A DNA stretch of 36,494 nt, taken from NCBI GenBank assembly GCA_905221605.1, contig CAJNDS010000852.1:22501-58994 (forward strand). Direction: 5' to 3'. Made by a program: the position numbers and the translations under genes. The stretch comes from Symbiodinium natans (lineage: Eukaryota; Sar; Dinophyceae; Suessiales; Symbiodiniaceae). Each line of letters starts with the position of its first letter. Within the stretch, counting starts at the first letter, position 1. The notes under the pieces were generated by a model. That model worked only from the letters and a program-made list of their open reading frames with translations. It did no database searches and was not told the DNA's origin. Below are positions 1-9,207 of the stretch, one piece after another.

Positions 1-72
1 ATGTTCCCCCTTAACTTATACTAACAGTCCTTAATAGGGATGATAGTATCCCCTATTACAGTCCCTATTAAG
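1..72. mobile_element. MITE family A, copy cut by the window edge
   Basis: The window opens inside a copy of the repeat that is complete at 1137-1233. It shows ATGTTCCCCCTT, then TATACTAACAGTCCTTAATA and the inner GGGATGATAGTATCCCCTAT segment. The distal terminal inverted repeat is not recognisable, so the copy is truncated or rearranged. No coding capacity. Confidence 0.6.
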
Positions 73-109
73 GCAACCTAAACCCTAAACCATGTATGTC
101 TAAGAGTGA

Positions 110-228
110 TGCAATGAAGCCACCAAGAACGCACAGCCACCGCGTCCTGCAAGATCGATTGCGCAGCGCTTCGGCATCGGCTGGCGTGTAGAGGACATGT
201 ACCCTACTTCGCATGGCCAGACTGTGAC
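110..228 (-). CDS. exon-like island, about 40 open codons (tentative)
   Basis: This unique segment lies between a short CCCTAAA run (78-90) and a TTTAGGG-type run (233-255), the same flanks as proven exons elsewhere in the window. On the minus strand it opens after GTAG|GTC (acceptor at 229-230) and stays open for about 40 codons, starting VTVWPCEVGYMSS and running on to KRCAIDLAGRGGC. The plus strand is also open in two frames, so strand is inferred from the window-wide minus bias and the AG|G acceptor. No family is recognised and the 3' boundary is unknown. Confidence 0.25.
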
Positions 229-394
229 CTACTTAGGGTTGAGGGTTTAGGGTCAGGGGGCTACACAAGAACAAGGAATAATCGGCAGTGCAGGTCTCCT
301 CTTTCGAAGTTCTTTCCGTCCAGATTCTGCAGCCATGTTCCTGCTAGGCCGCAGGGGAATGGCACTGAGGCTGTTTGTCATGGAATGATTGCCC

Positions 395-526
395 TACTTG
401 GAGGTTCATGGTACTTCGCAACCAAATCTCACTGTACTTGTAACCCACTTATAAGCCCCTGAGGTGCCCTAATATGGTTATAAGTGCAGTTATAACTGGT
501 TAATAAGTGCCATGAACCTCCAAGTA
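395..526. mobile_element. MITE family B, complete copy
   Basis: A 132-bp element has 22-nt terminal inverted repeats with one mismatch. The left end begins TACTTGGAGGTTCATGG and the right end finishes CCATGAACCTCCAAGTA. The interior is A+T-rich with repeated TTATAAG and ACTTATAA words. There is no ORF. The structure is that of a non-autonomous DNA transposon; family B recurs at 3249, 4639, 11.2 kb and 19033. The segment 527-660, which includes an ATG in a favourable context at 592, has no supported exon. Confidence 0.85.
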
Positions 527-660
527 TCTCTCTCCTCCCTGTGTAGCTCAGAAGGATCAGAGGGTGAGTTAAGGAGAGAGGACAAGAAACCATGGCCATG
601 GACTCGCAACTAGACGGTGATCTGCACGAAGCTTCCAGACCAAACTTGACTGATGAGAAG

Positions 661-765
661 ATCCCTAAACCCTAAACCCTAAACCCTAAACCCTAAAACC
701 CTAAAACCCTAAAACCCTAAACCCTACACCCTAAACCCTAAACCCTAAACCCTAAACCCTAAACC
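661..765. repeat. CCCTAAA telomere-like array
   Basis: An interstitial array of CCCTAAA and CCCTAAAA variants. It is the left flank of the exon-like island at 766-864. The matching TTTAGGG array on the other side (865-948) gives an inverted-array pair around the island. Confidence 0.95.
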
Positions 766-864
766 GGCAAGCCTCCCCGGGCGCGGAGATGTCGCACCCA
801 CCCAGCCACAGTACTGGTCTATGGAGCCCAACATTGCGTTGGGCCAGGCTTACGGGCATGGGCT
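766..864 (+). CDS. exon-like island between inverted telomere-like arrays
   Basis: Unique sequence of about 100 nt. The plus strand reads GDVAPTQPQYWSMEPNIALG before a possible GC donor. The minus strand reads NAMLGSIDQYCGWVGATSP, also open. Neither strand has a clean AG|G acceptor, so this is recorded as an island whose strand and boundaries are undecided. Confidence 0.2.
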
Positions 865-948
865 TAGGATTTAAGGGTTCAGGGTCAGGGTGTAGGGTTC
901 AGGATTTAAGGTTTAGGGTTTAGGGTTTAGGGTTTAGGGTTGAGGGTT
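865..948. repeat. TTTAGGG telomere-like array
   Basis: G-strand array with degenerate leading units (TTTAAGGG, TTCAGGG, TGTAGGG) becoming perfect TTTAGGG. The interval 949-1136 to its right is unique DNA without a supported exon; it holds a direct repeat of GTCCGACCCT at about 1088-1110. Confidence 0.95.
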
Positions 949-1136
949 TAACTTGTCATGTTTTGGGTTGCGAGATTCGTGGGCTTCAGTGGAGTGAGTG
1001 CTGCTGCTTGTAGCGTCTAGACGCTAGCAGAATGACAGCAGTAGCCGGGTCGTAGGCGTGATGCCGCCAAAGGATCCATATGCAAAGTCCGACCCTGTCC
1101 GACCCTGTCCCTGGCCGGTAGATTAGGGGTACTCTA

Positions 1137-1233
1137 GGGATGTTCCCCCTTATACTAACAATCCTTAATAGGGATTATAGTATCCCCTATTCTACTCCCT
1201 TTTGGGAACTGTTAGTATAAGGGGGAACATCCC
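1137..1233. mobile_element. MITE family A, complete copy with perfect 24-bp TIRs
   Basis: Positions 1137-1160 and 1210-1233 are perfect reverse complements over 24 nt, beginning GGGATGTTCCCCCTTATACT on the left. Total length is 97 bp and there is no ORF. Other copies or fragments are at 1-72, 11516-11598, 12379-12493 and 30015-30107, plus a solo end near 15290. The high TIR identity suggests recent activity or an RNA hairpin under constraint. Confidence 0.9.
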
Positions 1234-1282
1234 AAGGGTTACCGCCGATTTCGGGAAACCTAAGACCACAAAACACCGCAAC

Positions 1283-1410
1283 CTCGGCAAGTACACTAAA
1301 CCCCAAACCCTAAACCCCAAACCCCAAACCCTAAACCCTAATGCCTAATACGCCCCAGGATGTTAAACCCTGAACCCCGAACTCCCTCAAATCCTAAATC
1401 CCTGAAACAG
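1283..1410. repeat. degenerate CCCTAAA array
   Basis: CCCTAAA, CCCCAAA and CCCTGAA variants, followed at 1421-1440 by TTTAGGG/TTCAGGG units in the opposite orientation. The roughly 15 nt between the two orientations is too short to interpret. Confidence 0.8.
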
Positions 1411-1530
1411 GGCCTTGTAAGGCTTTAGGGTCTTCAGGGTTCACCCTACAATGGCTTCCTTTGATACCTCCTTTGATACCTGGCAGTCTGAACCCTAAAC
1501 CGTAAACACTACACTCTAAACCCTAAACTT

Positions 1531-1625
1531 TTTTTCATACCTGACCACTTGGAGGCCACCAAGAGCGCCTTGGTGGTTTTCGCAAACGCGCGCCGGGCTG
1601 CTCTGGGCATGCGGCATGCTTCCTT
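1531..1625 (+). CDS. exon-like island, strand uncertain
   Basis: Unique DNA flanked on the left by CCCTAAA (1490-1530) and on the right by TTTAGGG (1626-1645). The plus strand opens after TTGGAG|GCC and reads ATKSALVVFANARRAALGMR. The minus strand also offers an AG|G acceptor (ACCAAG|GCG) but a shorter reading. The plus reading looks more protein-like, yet all confirmed genes here are minus, so confidence is low. 1700-1860 holds a (TA)n tract at 1766-1785 and no gene. Confidence 0.25.
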
Positions 1626-1965
1626 TTAGGGTTTAGCGTTTGGGGTTATACGCTTCGGGTCTACATAGGGTTTAGGGGCTTAAAGCGCAGTGTAGGGATT
1701 AGGATATGATGATCCTGAGGGTTCATGAACTCGCCAACCCTACGGCCTAAACTACGTTGTATACATGTATATATATATATATACACATATACATGTACAC
1801 ACAAACCCTGAAACAACACGAAACACTGAACCCTAATCCTCGAAACCCTGAGCCCTAACAGCTCGGCGGGCAGATGCGGGCATCAAAGCAGTGTCGGACC
1901 GGGGTATGACTGGGATACTTGCAAGGTCTATATATAGGCTTCAGTATAATGAGGGCTGGGGGTTT

Positions 1966-2054
1966 AGGGTTTAGGGTTTAGGGTTTAGGGTTTAGGGTTT
2001 AGCGTTTAAGGTTAACCCTAAACCCTAAACCCTGAACCCTGAACCTAAACCTTG
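1966..2054. repeat. head-to-head telomere-like arrays forming a hairpin
   Basis: About six TTTAGGG units (1966-2010) run almost directly into CCCTAAA/CCCTGAA units (2013-2050), with only a few bases between. A single-stranded copy would fold into a stem of about 35 bp. Confidence 0.85.
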
Positions 2055-2112
2055 GGGCTGGGGACTTTTCAGCTTCGGCTTGGTCTCTTAAAAGCACAAG
2101 GTGATGCGGGTT

Positions 2113-2221
2113 CTCAACCCTAAACCCTAAACCCTAAGTTCCTCAACCCTAAACCCTAAACCCTAAACCCTAAACCCTAAACCCTAAACCCTAAACCCTA
2201 AACCCTAAACCCTAAACCTTA
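2113..2221. repeat. CCCTAAA telomere-like array
   Basis: About 14 nearly perfect CCCTAAA units, interrupted once by GTTCCTC at 2141. It forms the left flank of the island at 2226-2362. Confidence 0.95.
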
Positions 2222-2225
2222 AACA

Positions 2226-2362
2226 ACCGGGACAACGCCACGTGGCGCGGGAATAGGTCGGTCCGTCTGCTCCACTCCGCTTGGCTCGAACTGCCCCCAA
2301 AGGCACTAGGAGTAATTTCGACGCTAAAGGCAGGATCCAGACTAGGAGTGCCCTTACCCTCG
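2226..2362 (-). CDS. exon-like island, open on both strands
   Basis: A 137-nt unique island between CCCTAAA (left) and TTTAGGG (2364-2415, right). Minus strand: after TAAG|GG it reads a hydrophobic stretch, ALLVWILPLASKLLLVPLGA, then a basic Cys-containing tail. Plus strand: an equally long open frame, with RSVRLLHSAWLELPPKALGV in the middle. Strand cannot be decided from sequence alone; minus is favoured by the acceptor and by the rest of the window. Confidence 0.25.
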
Positions 2363-2363
2363 G

Positions 2364-2415
2364 GTTTAGGGTTTAGGGTTTTAGGGTTTAGGGTTTAGGG
2401 TTTAGGGTTTAGGGT
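2364..2415. repeat. TTTAGGG telomere-like array
   Basis: Seven units, one of them TTTTAGGG. It is the right flank of the preceding island. The interval 2416-2518 is unique, with no supported exon. Confidence 0.95.
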
Positions 2416-2518
2416 TGTATGATCCTCTAAGGGCCTGCCTAGCAGATGACAGCAGGTTGCCTATGTTGCGCGTCCCGAAGCGAAGATGCTTCGAGGAAAT
2501 CACTCTCAACCCGGTCGT

Positions 2519-3248
2519 AACCCTAAACCCTAAACCCTTTCCCCTAAATCCTATCCCTAAGCCCTAAACCCTAAACCGCAACTCTGCAACAGTCTGGTCT
2601 TCTTGTCCTGCTAGCGCCCCGCCCATCCCCGGGAAAAACCTCTACAAACCCCAAACCTTAAATTCCAAACCCAAAACCCTCCACCCTAAGCCACCCTAAA
2701 GCCTCAACCACCCAGCCTACACCCTAGACCTGCAGGGTGCAGGGTTTAGGTCTTAGGGTTTAGGGTTTAGGTCTTAGGGTTCAGGGTTTAGTGCCTGGGA
2801 TGATCCAGCGCCCTGGATCCTGCAGATGACTCTCGGCGAAGCCGAGAAAGACGCGGGGGGCGGGGCAGGCGGTATTAAGGTTTGGGCACCAGTGATGTCT
2901 GATTAAGGGGGTTTAGGGGCAATGCGCAAAAGAAGATTCTGGCGTTTCAGGGCTTCGGGCTCGTGATGGGATGAGTACTCTTTAGGCTTCGTGGCCAGAC
3001 AAGAAGTGTTTTTGGGTTTGGGGTGTAGGTTTCAGGGTTTAGGGCCGAAAGAAACAGCCATTTAGGTTCACCTGGTATGCCTGACTGCCCTCCGGCTCTG
3101 TGCCCCAGACCTGTGTCGGGGCAAGACCCTCAACCCTAAACCCTAAACCCTAAACCCAAAGAACTAGATCGCTCTCCTACCCTTCGGTATCGGAGAGCGA
3201 AAGGGCACCTGAGCAAAGACGTGCTGCCTTCGGCTCTGGGGTCATGCC
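2519..3248. other. mixed degenerate telomere-like repeats and unique DNA
   Basis: CCCTAAA-type units at 2519-2578, 2640-2735 and 3130-3157; TTTAGGG-type units at 2745-2790 and 3015-3045. A possible minus-strand microexon at 3110-3072 (ACACAG|GTC, reading VWGTEPEGSQAYQ, then CAG|GTGAAC) obeys the splice rules seen elsewhere but has no gene context. Confidence 0.35.
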
Positions 3249-3394
3249 TACTTGGAGGTTCATGGCACTTATTCACCGATTAGAAGTGTACTTATTAACT
3301 GTACTTTGAACAGGATTGGGGCACTTAAGGGGCTTACAAGTACAGCTCGAAGTACAGTGATAAATGGATAGTAAGTACCATGAACCTCCAAGTA
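3249..3394. mobile_element. MITE family B, complete copy
   Basis: A 146-bp element with inverted ends TACTTGGAGGTTCATGG and CCATGAACCTCCAAGTA. The interior resembles the 395-526 copy (ACTTATTAAC, TACAAGTACAG). No coding capacity. Confidence 0.85.
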
Positions 3395-4330
3395 GACACA
3401 AAGACAATCAATCCTCCCTCCCCTCCCTCGCGACCAGAAACACGACCTTCATCCAAGCACCCTTAGGGGATGGGATTACGTAGGGGGGCCTTTTGGGGAT
3501 ATAGACCCTCTCAATAAGGTCCCTGTTTACGAGACCCAGAAGAGGGTTCAGAAGGGTTTTGTGTTGAGGGTGTCCCCCCTAATCCTACCTAGGAGACCCT
3601 CCAGTCTCCATTGAAGGCGCGGCTCAAGGAACCTTTACCAGCTGAGAAGGGTTTAGCGACGATCTTCGGACCTGGGGCAGAGATTCTGGGATGAGGGCTC
3701 AGGGAACACCCGCACGGTAGCAGCACGTCTCTGCACGAGGCCGGCAAAAAGTCCGTCGCCAGGCGCTTCGCCAGACCTCCCTTAGGGAAGAGGCTGCGTC
3801 TGCAGGAATCTGGGCAGCTCCCTCACTCTCAATCCTCAAGTAAGTCCCAGGAACATCCGGGATAAAAGTGCAGGTTTTCCTGTGTTTTTCTCAACAAGGC
3901 CTGAACGCAATCAAGCTCACACTCTAACTGGGTTTTGGGTCTGGGGCTTAGGGTTGGCCGCAAGCAAGGCGATGCCACTGCATGAGCACGCTTAGCAGTC
4001 AAACAGCTTGCATGGGCCTACCTTAGGCTCACAGCACCCAAAAAAATGATACAGAATCTCGAAAGCCCAACAGATTAAGAGCCCTCAGAACCCTTGCAAG
4101 ATTCACTGCGTGAGAGTGGTTTGTGACAACCGCAGTTCGAGGAACCTGCCCATCTAGAAGCTTTTTCCATAGGCAGCGGCTCGGATGTGCAGTGGCCAGA
4201 GAATAAGCAGAAAAAGGCCTTCTTAGACTCAACAAGGGAATATACAAAATCTCTACAAGTCCTGGCGAACAACATGCCTGAGCTCCGATGAAGACTTTTC
4301 GTTTCACGTCTTGACGTAGTTCACATGAGG
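3395..4330. other. unique DNA, no supported gene
   Basis: About 0.9 kb with few telomere-like units (one GGCTTAGGG at 3946). Short open frames occur on both strands, for example 92 codons on the minus strand at 4307-4029, but none shows a recognisable domain. A pyrimidine/purine-rich stretch at 3410-3430 is the only simple sequence. Confidence 0.5.
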
Positions 4331-4336
4331 GTTGTT

Positions 4337-4363
4337 CTACTTGGTAGCCCAGTGACCATATTC
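4337..4363. mobile_element. MITE family C, solo left end
   Basis: CTACTTGGTAGCCCAGTGAC followed by CATATTC matches the left terminus of family C (complete at 18336-18445). No matching right end follows, so this is a fragment, possibly interrupted by the element at 4404-4527. Confidence 0.55.
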
Positions 4364-4403
4364 AATTAAAGGGCGCCCCCAGTTGAACAATGAGGGGACT
4401 TTC

Positions 4404-4527
4404 TTGGGAAAACCAAACAGGGAACCGCAAGAACATAGTAGGAATAGAAGCGGAACATACCTACCAGGGTCCTTATATTCCCTACTTTATTCCTACTTTC
4501 TTGGGGTTCCCTGTTTGGGGTTCCCAG
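4404..4527. mobile_element. palindromic MITE-like element (family H)
   Basis: The left arm 4404-4446 (TTGGGAAAACCAAACAGGGA, then ACCGCAAGAA) and the right arm 4487-4527 (ending GGGGTTCCCTGTTTGGGGTT) are imperfect reverse complements over about 42 nt. The overlapping 98- and 80-codon plus-strand ORFs come from the inverted repeat and are not credible genes. Confidence 0.65.
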
Positions 4528-4638
4528 AAGGACCTTTTAAAAGAAAACAACTCCCACAACGGCTCTTCGGTCCTACCTGGGCTTTGGCTTGGTGTGTCTG
4601 GCCACCGACTGGTTCAAGCCTGCCCACACTAAGCTGGC

Positions 4639-4754
4639 TACTTAGAGGCTCACGGGTAGTTGCAAGTAGGGTTATATAAGTACCCTAACTAGGGTTAGAA
4701 GTATAGCTGCCATAATTATAACCCTACTTATAAGTACCCGCGAACCTCCAAGTA
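4639..4754. mobile_element. MITE family B, diverged copy
   Basis: A 116-bp element with ends TACTTAGAGGCTCACGGGTA and TACCCGCGAACCTCCAAGTA. It keeps the family interior (TTATATAAGTACCC, ATAACCCTACTTATAAG). Confidence 0.8.
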
Positions 4755-4824
4755 CTCCTCCCTCGCACTTGTGGCAGCCATTCTGAGCTGTCTCCTGACC
4801 AGCCGACTGAACGCAGAGTGAGCC

Positions 4825-5075
4825 ACCCATGTCTCGTGATGCCTACGCACCCGTCTGGCTCAAAGTCTCCGAAAACCATCGAACTCCACTGCCACCGGTA
4901 ACCCTAAACCCTAAACCCTAAACCCTCAACCCGAAACCCTAAACCCTAAACCCGAAAGGATTCAACCTCACAGGCCTGTGGCGGCCTCTCATGCTTAAGG
5001 TCGGATGGCTCTGCTGCCCCAAGTAACGCCAAAGACCTCTTCCTAGGGGCCCCCAAAAACCACATAAACGTAAGG
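4825..5075 (+). other. open plus-strand segments, possible exons
   Basis: At 4829 an ATG opens MSRDAYAPVWLKVSENHRT and runs to a GTAACC that coincides with the start of a CCCTAAA array (4899-4958). After CACAG at 4970 a second open stretch reads ACGGLSCLRSDGSAAPSNAK. They could be two plus-strand exons, but acceptor and donor support is partial and no domain is recognised. Confidence 0.25.
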
Positions 5076-5081
5076 ATTCTC

Positions 5082-5450
5082 CGAAACCCTAAACCCTAAA
5101 CCCTAAACCCTAAATCCTAAACCCTAAACCCTAAACCTTCTACAAACGGGTCAAGGTTTAGGGTGTAGGGCTTTCAGAATCCCCTTAAAACAGGGCCCTT
5201 ATACCCCAATAGTAGGCTCCACATGTTTATGTGGATTTTTGGGGCCCTAATTTCCTGAACTTCAAACATCTCCCCTACGACGTCGGAGGCATGGTCAGAC
5301 CCCGGCCAGCACCTGGCGGAGAGCCTGGCAGGTGTCTAAACCCTAAACCCTAAACCCTAAACCCTAAACCCTAAACCCCAAACCCTAAACCCTAAACCCT
5401 AAACCCTAAACCCTAAACACCCTAAACTCCCTAAACCCTAAACAAGGATT
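5082..5450. repeat. two CCCTAAA arrays
   Basis: Arrays at 5082-5138 and 5335-5440. Each is followed within 7-20 nt by TTTAGGG-type units (5152-5175 and 5446-5470), so each forms a near-perfect inverted pair with almost no spacer. 5176-5330 is unique DNA with a short open plus frame. Confidence 0.9.
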
Positions 5451-5548
5451 TTAGGTCTAGGGCTTAGGGCAACCTGGGCCCCCTTAATGAAGGGTAAAAG
5501 GAGGGACCCCTACGAGGGACCCTTAAGCCTTAATCTTATTCCCCTACA

Positions 5549-5612
5549 TAGGGTTTAGGGTTTAGGGTTTAGGGTTTAGGGTTTAGGGTTTAGGGTTTAG
5601 GGTACCCCCATA
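5549..5612. repeat. TTTAGGG telomere-like array
   Basis: Nine perfect heptamers, followed by TACCCCCATATATACC. The interval 5613-5810 is unique; its 63-codon minus-strand ORF has no recognisable features. Confidence 0.95.
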
Positions 5613-5852
5613 TATACCTTACATAGTCCCCATATGCCTAAGTAGCCCCCAAAATTTTAACCCCTAAAGAACCCCGAAAATAAGGCTCCCTCGCCGTTTG
5701 GTCCCTTGACGCTAAAAACTGAAGAGGTTCGTTTTGCAGCCCTTTGGCCGCCTTTTCTGGGGCCTTTCCGGGCCTGAGACCCGGTTCGGGAGGGGCCTCT
5801 CCTCTGGAACCCGAAACCCTAAGCCCCAAACCCTTAACCCTAAACCCTAAAC

Positions 5853-5935
5853 TAGGGTTTCAGCTCTCCAGGGTGGGCACCCTTGAGAGGGGGTAGATCC
5901 ACGGATCTGAATGAAGCCGAACTCGCCCCCAACAC
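5853..5935 (-). CDS. exon-like island (tentative)
   Basis: Unique DNA between CCCTAAA (5820-5850) and TTTAGGG-type units (5965-6020). After GAGAG|GT on the minus strand (start 5935) one frame reads VGGEFGFIQIRGSTPS and another VLGASSASFRS before a GT donor. The reading frame is undecided. Confidence 0.25.
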
Positions 5936-6004
5936 CTCTCACCCCGTCCACACTTCCTCTACTATAGGTTTGAGGTTGAAGGTTTAGGGTTCAGGGTTTC
6001 TATA

Positions 6005-6390
6005 GGGTTTAGGCTTCAACAAAACCCAAAAAACTTACTCAACACCAAAAAGCCCTCAAAGCAACAAACCGAAAACACTAAAAGCCCGGCATTGCCTAAG
6101 TCCCAATTTACCCAGGTAAAACACTATAAACATGCCTCGGAGCCCTAAAGGCGTGTGGAACAACGCCTAAGCCTAAACTCATAAACCCTCAACTCCTGAG
6201 CCCGTAACCCTTTAACATCCTTTAACCCTAAACCCTAAACCCTAAACCCTAAACCCTAAACCCTAAACCCTAAACCCTAAACCCTAAACCGTTTTTTTTA
6301 ACAGTGTTTCAAGCCTTGAACCCCTCAACCCTAAGCCGTTCTTTTTTGTCACCCTGAACCCCTAAACCCTAAATATTAAGGGCGCCCTGA
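6005..6390. repeat. degenerate A-rich DNA with CCCTAAA array
   Basis: 6005-6180 is A+C-rich (AAAACCC, AACACCAAAA) and looks like decayed telomere-like repeat. A perfect CCCTAAA array runs at 6223-6290 and is followed by GTTTTTTTTAACAG. Confidence 0.85.
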
Positions 6391-6462
6391 CCCCTTACAC
6401 CCAGCTCTGCCACACCTCACGGCGCAGTGGCCGGCCGGAGCCTCTCGAAAGCCCGCCAGGCC

Positions 6463-6672
6463 TACAGGCGCAGGTGCAGGCGCAGGTGCAGGCGCGGGCG
6501 CAGGCGCAGATGCAGGTGCGGGGTTTGGGGTTTGGGGTTTGAATTGGGGTTTGGGGTTTGGGGTTTGGGGCTTGGGGCTTGGGGCTTGGGGCTTGGGGCT
6601 TGGGGCTTGGGGCTTGGGGCTTGGGGCTTGGGGCTTGGGGTTTGGGGTTTGGGGTTTGGGGTTTGGGGCTTA
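6463..6672. repeat. GCAGGC/GCAGGTGC tract and GGGGTTT/GGGGCTT array
   Basis: Hexamer-like GCAGGTGCAGGC units (6463-6518) are followed by about 20 heptamers GGGGTTT and GGGGCTT (6519-6672). The block of GGGGCTT units has been homogenised separately from its GGGGTTT flanks, showing local expansion of one variant. Confidence 0.9.
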
Positions 6673-7620
6673 AGGTCTGAGGCTGTAGAGATTCAGGATC
6701 TTGTTTAGGGGGTCCAGGGCCAAGTTGTCTCTCTCTCTTTTTTGGGGGGGTGGGTTTTTTGGGGGGGGGGGGGGGGGGGAGTTCGGGTTTCAGGGCTTAG
6801 GGCTTTTAGGCTTTTAGTGTTTGCAGGGCTGGAGGCCTACTGCCAGCAAAACTGGGCCGCCACAACCCCCAACACCATAAACCCCCAAAGCCCCCCAGTT
6901 AGAGGCAGCTGGATACCATGGGGCAGTACACACCACAAATGAAAGCACTTTCAATCCAACGGGCTTGTCTGTTACATGCAGAAAGCCTCAAAGCACTAGG
7001 CTCCTCAGAAGAGAAGTTGGCCCGTTCAACCCTCTAAAACCCTAAACCCTTAACCCTACACCCTAAACTCGAAACCCTAAACCCTAAACTAAACCAGTGT
7101 TTCGAGATAAGACGCTGCCAAACCCAACCAGGGAAAGTACCAGTACAGCAGGTCCCAAGGGCCTTCTGTGTTGCAACCTACGACACCCACCACAAGTAGT
7201 TACCATGATTAATTACCCTAGCCCCCTGGGAGGATTGAAAAAGTAGATCCCCGTAAGGGTTCCTTAGAATCACACAATAATTAGTAGTAAAGGTTACGAT
7301 TTGGGGGGTTCTACTTTTTGGATCATTACTACTATTACTCTTGCTGCCATCGACTACTTTGATTGCTATACTGCTAGCAACGCTTGCATGCGCTTTTGTT
7401 GACTTGGGAAGTCTACTTAGTATCCCCCAGAAAACTTAGAACAATCCCCAGAACTTTCAATCCTTACTTGCTGAGTTAAAAGAGATTCCAAGAAAGGAAG
7501 CAGACACCATACTACCCATAGAACCTTAATAAAACAAAACAATATTTCTATTCTTCCTTTGGTTTATATACAGAAAAAGTATTCTCTAGTATTCCCTTAT
7601 TGAGTTTTTGTACCGAAAAA
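6673..7620. other. mostly unique DNA with an inverted repeat
   Basis: Poly-G at 6747-6779; a possible exon-like stretch reading GLEAYCQQNWAATTP (plus, about 6827-6870); a CCCTAAA run at 7030-7092. 7233-7251 (GATTGAAAAAGTAGATCC) and 7305-7325 (GGTTCTACTTTTTGGATC) form an inverted repeat of about 18 nt and may be the ends of a 90-bp MITE. 7330-7620 is A+T-rich and shows nothing further. Confidence 0.5.
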
Positions 7621-7678
7621 ACACCTTAAACCCTAAACCCTAAACCCTACATTCCTAGGGGGGTTAGAGGACAAGTGC

Positions 7679-7735
7679 CTTGGATTTCTTCTTCTGCTTC
7701 TTCCTCCCAGTGGCAGTGGCCAAGGCAGGCCAGGC
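7679..7735 (-). CDS. candidate exon with basic tract GRKKQKKKSK
   Basis: Minus-strand island between CCCTAAA (7624-7648, left) and TTTAGGG arrays (7760 onward, right). It starts after TCCAG|GCC and ends AAG|GCACTT, a GC donor, exactly as in the EF-hand gene. The 19 residues read AWPALATATGRKKQKKKSK; the Lys-rich run could be a nuclear localisation or RNA-binding patch. Upstream phase-0 candidates at 8734-8775, 9152-9202 and 9792-9839 could belong to the same unidentified gene. Confidence 0.45.
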
Positions 7736-7744
7736 CTGGACTGC

Positions 7745-8440
7745 CCCCGAGGAAAAACGTAGGGGGTTTAAGGGTTTAGGGTTTAGGGTTAGGGTTTAGG
7801 GTTTATTGGGTTTAAGGGTTTAGGGTTTAGGGTTTAGGGTTTGGGGTTTAGGGTTTAGGGTTTAGGGTTTAGGGTTTAGGGTTTAGGGTCTAGGGTTTAG
7901 GGTTTAGGGTTTAGAGTTTAGGGTTTAGGGTTTAGGGTTTAGGGATGTTTAGGGTAGCTAACCTGCCTGGGGGGTTTGGGGGTTTAGGGGTGTTGGGGTT
8001 TAGGGGTGTAGGGTTCTGGGGATTCGGGTATATATATATATATATATATAGGGGGTGTAGGGGTGTAGGGGTGTAGGGGTTTAAGGGGGTTTAGGGGTTT
8101 AGGGGTTTAGGGTTTAGGGGTGTAGGGGTAAAGGAGCGTAGGGGTGTAGGGGTTTAGGGGTTTGGAGGTTTAGCGGTTTAGTGGTTGAGGGGTGTAGGGG
8201 TTCGGGGTGTCGGGGTTCAGGGGGTTAGGTGTTTAGGTTTAAAGGTGTAGGGGTTTAGGGGTTTAAGCTTAAGGTCTAGGGGTGCAAGGGGTTCAGGGTG
8301 TAAGGGTGTGGGGGTTTAGGGGTTTAGGGGTGTAGGGGTGCAGTGGCTTCGGGGTTTAGGGGTTTAATGGGTTTAGGGGTGTAGGGGTTTTAGGGGTTTA
8401 GGGGTTTAGGGGTTTAGGTGCTTATGGGTTTAGGCGTTTA
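7745..8440. repeat. large TTTAGGG / TTTAGGGG / TGTAGGGG array
   Basis: 7760-7945 is mostly perfect TTTAGGG. From 7972 the unit shifts to an octamer (TTTAGGGG, TGTAGGGG) with many variants. A (TA)n tract sits at 8031-8050. This is one of the two longest G-strand blocks in the window and is not an end-of-chromosome array, because genes lie on both sides. Confidence 0.95.
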
Positions 8441-8632
8441 GGCGTAGAGTTTGGACCTACGCGCTGCCTCATCCTTTCCAACACGAAAGCTAGCACGGCA
8501 AAACGCCACCATGCCGACTCAGACCTTAAAGGGCTTGGGTTGGTTTAGGCAAGGGGTGTTGAGGTACAAGATATTTTGAGGTTTACGAAAAAAAGGGTTC
8601 CCCTAAAATAGACCCCAAATAGCAGGATTCCC
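8441..8632. other. unique spacer
   Basis: No supported exon. The minus strand contains an ATG-initiated open stretch reading MVAFCRASFRVGKDEAARR (about 8512-8450) that lacks the usual array flanks. Confidence 0.3.
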
Positions 8633-8714
8633 TAAACCCTAAACCCTAAACCCTAAACCCTAAACCCTGAACCCTGAACCCTGAACCCTAAACCCTAAAC
8701 CCTAAACCCTAAAC
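8633..8714. repeat. CCCTAAA telomere-like array
   Basis: About 12 units with three CCCTGAA variants in a row. It pairs with the TTTAGGG array at 8825-8872 across the island 8715-8824. Confidence 0.95.
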
Positions 8715-8733
8715 CGTCGCTTGGGTGTCCCAC

Positions 8734-8775
8734 CTGCGGCACCTCCCTTGGCAGCGAAGCGGATCGGCTCGCGGC
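8734..8775 (-). CDS. candidate exon
   Basis: Minus strand, after TGTGAG|GCC and ending CCGCAG|GTGGGA. The 14 residues in phase 0 read AASRSASLPREVPQ. Other frames of the island are also open. Flanked by inverted telomere-like arrays, which supports exon status more than it supports the frame. Confidence 0.35.
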
Positions 8776-9151
8776 CTCACAAAACATGCAGCAGCTGGGA
8801 GACATCAAGCCGTCAGTTTTTCTTAGAGTTTAGGGTTTAGGGTTTAGGGTTTCGGGTTTAGGGTTTAGGGTTCCCTTGATAGAGGGGCCCTGTCACACAG
8901 CAGTGACCCATGCTGCGCGGACGGATGCGATCACTCACTGACCCTTCGCCAGGTTTGCCATGAGAATCATGTCACGTATCTACATATACAAGTATTCACA
9001 TGAGTTTTCCATCCCAACCGTCACCCCCCCCCCCCCCCCCCAACTGGCTATTGGGTTAAACCAGGAAATGCTTGAGCTCAAATTTGGGGGTGGGATGTGT
9101 GAGGCTACACCCTAAACCCTAAACCCTTAAACTCTTGTTGTGCTTCTCAGC

Positions 9152-9202
9152 TTGATAAACTCTCTTCGCCGCACAGGGCCATGCAGCATCTGTGGAGATG
9201 CC
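9152..9202 (-). CDS. candidate exon
   Basis: Minus strand, after CATTCAG|GGC and before CAA|GCTGAG (GC donor). The 17 residues read GISTDAAWPCAAKRVYQ. It sits between a short CCCTAAA run (9106-9130) and the TTTAGGG array at 9208-9345. No family is recognised; same phase as neighbouring candidates. Confidence 0.4.
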
Positions 9203-9207
9203 CTGAA

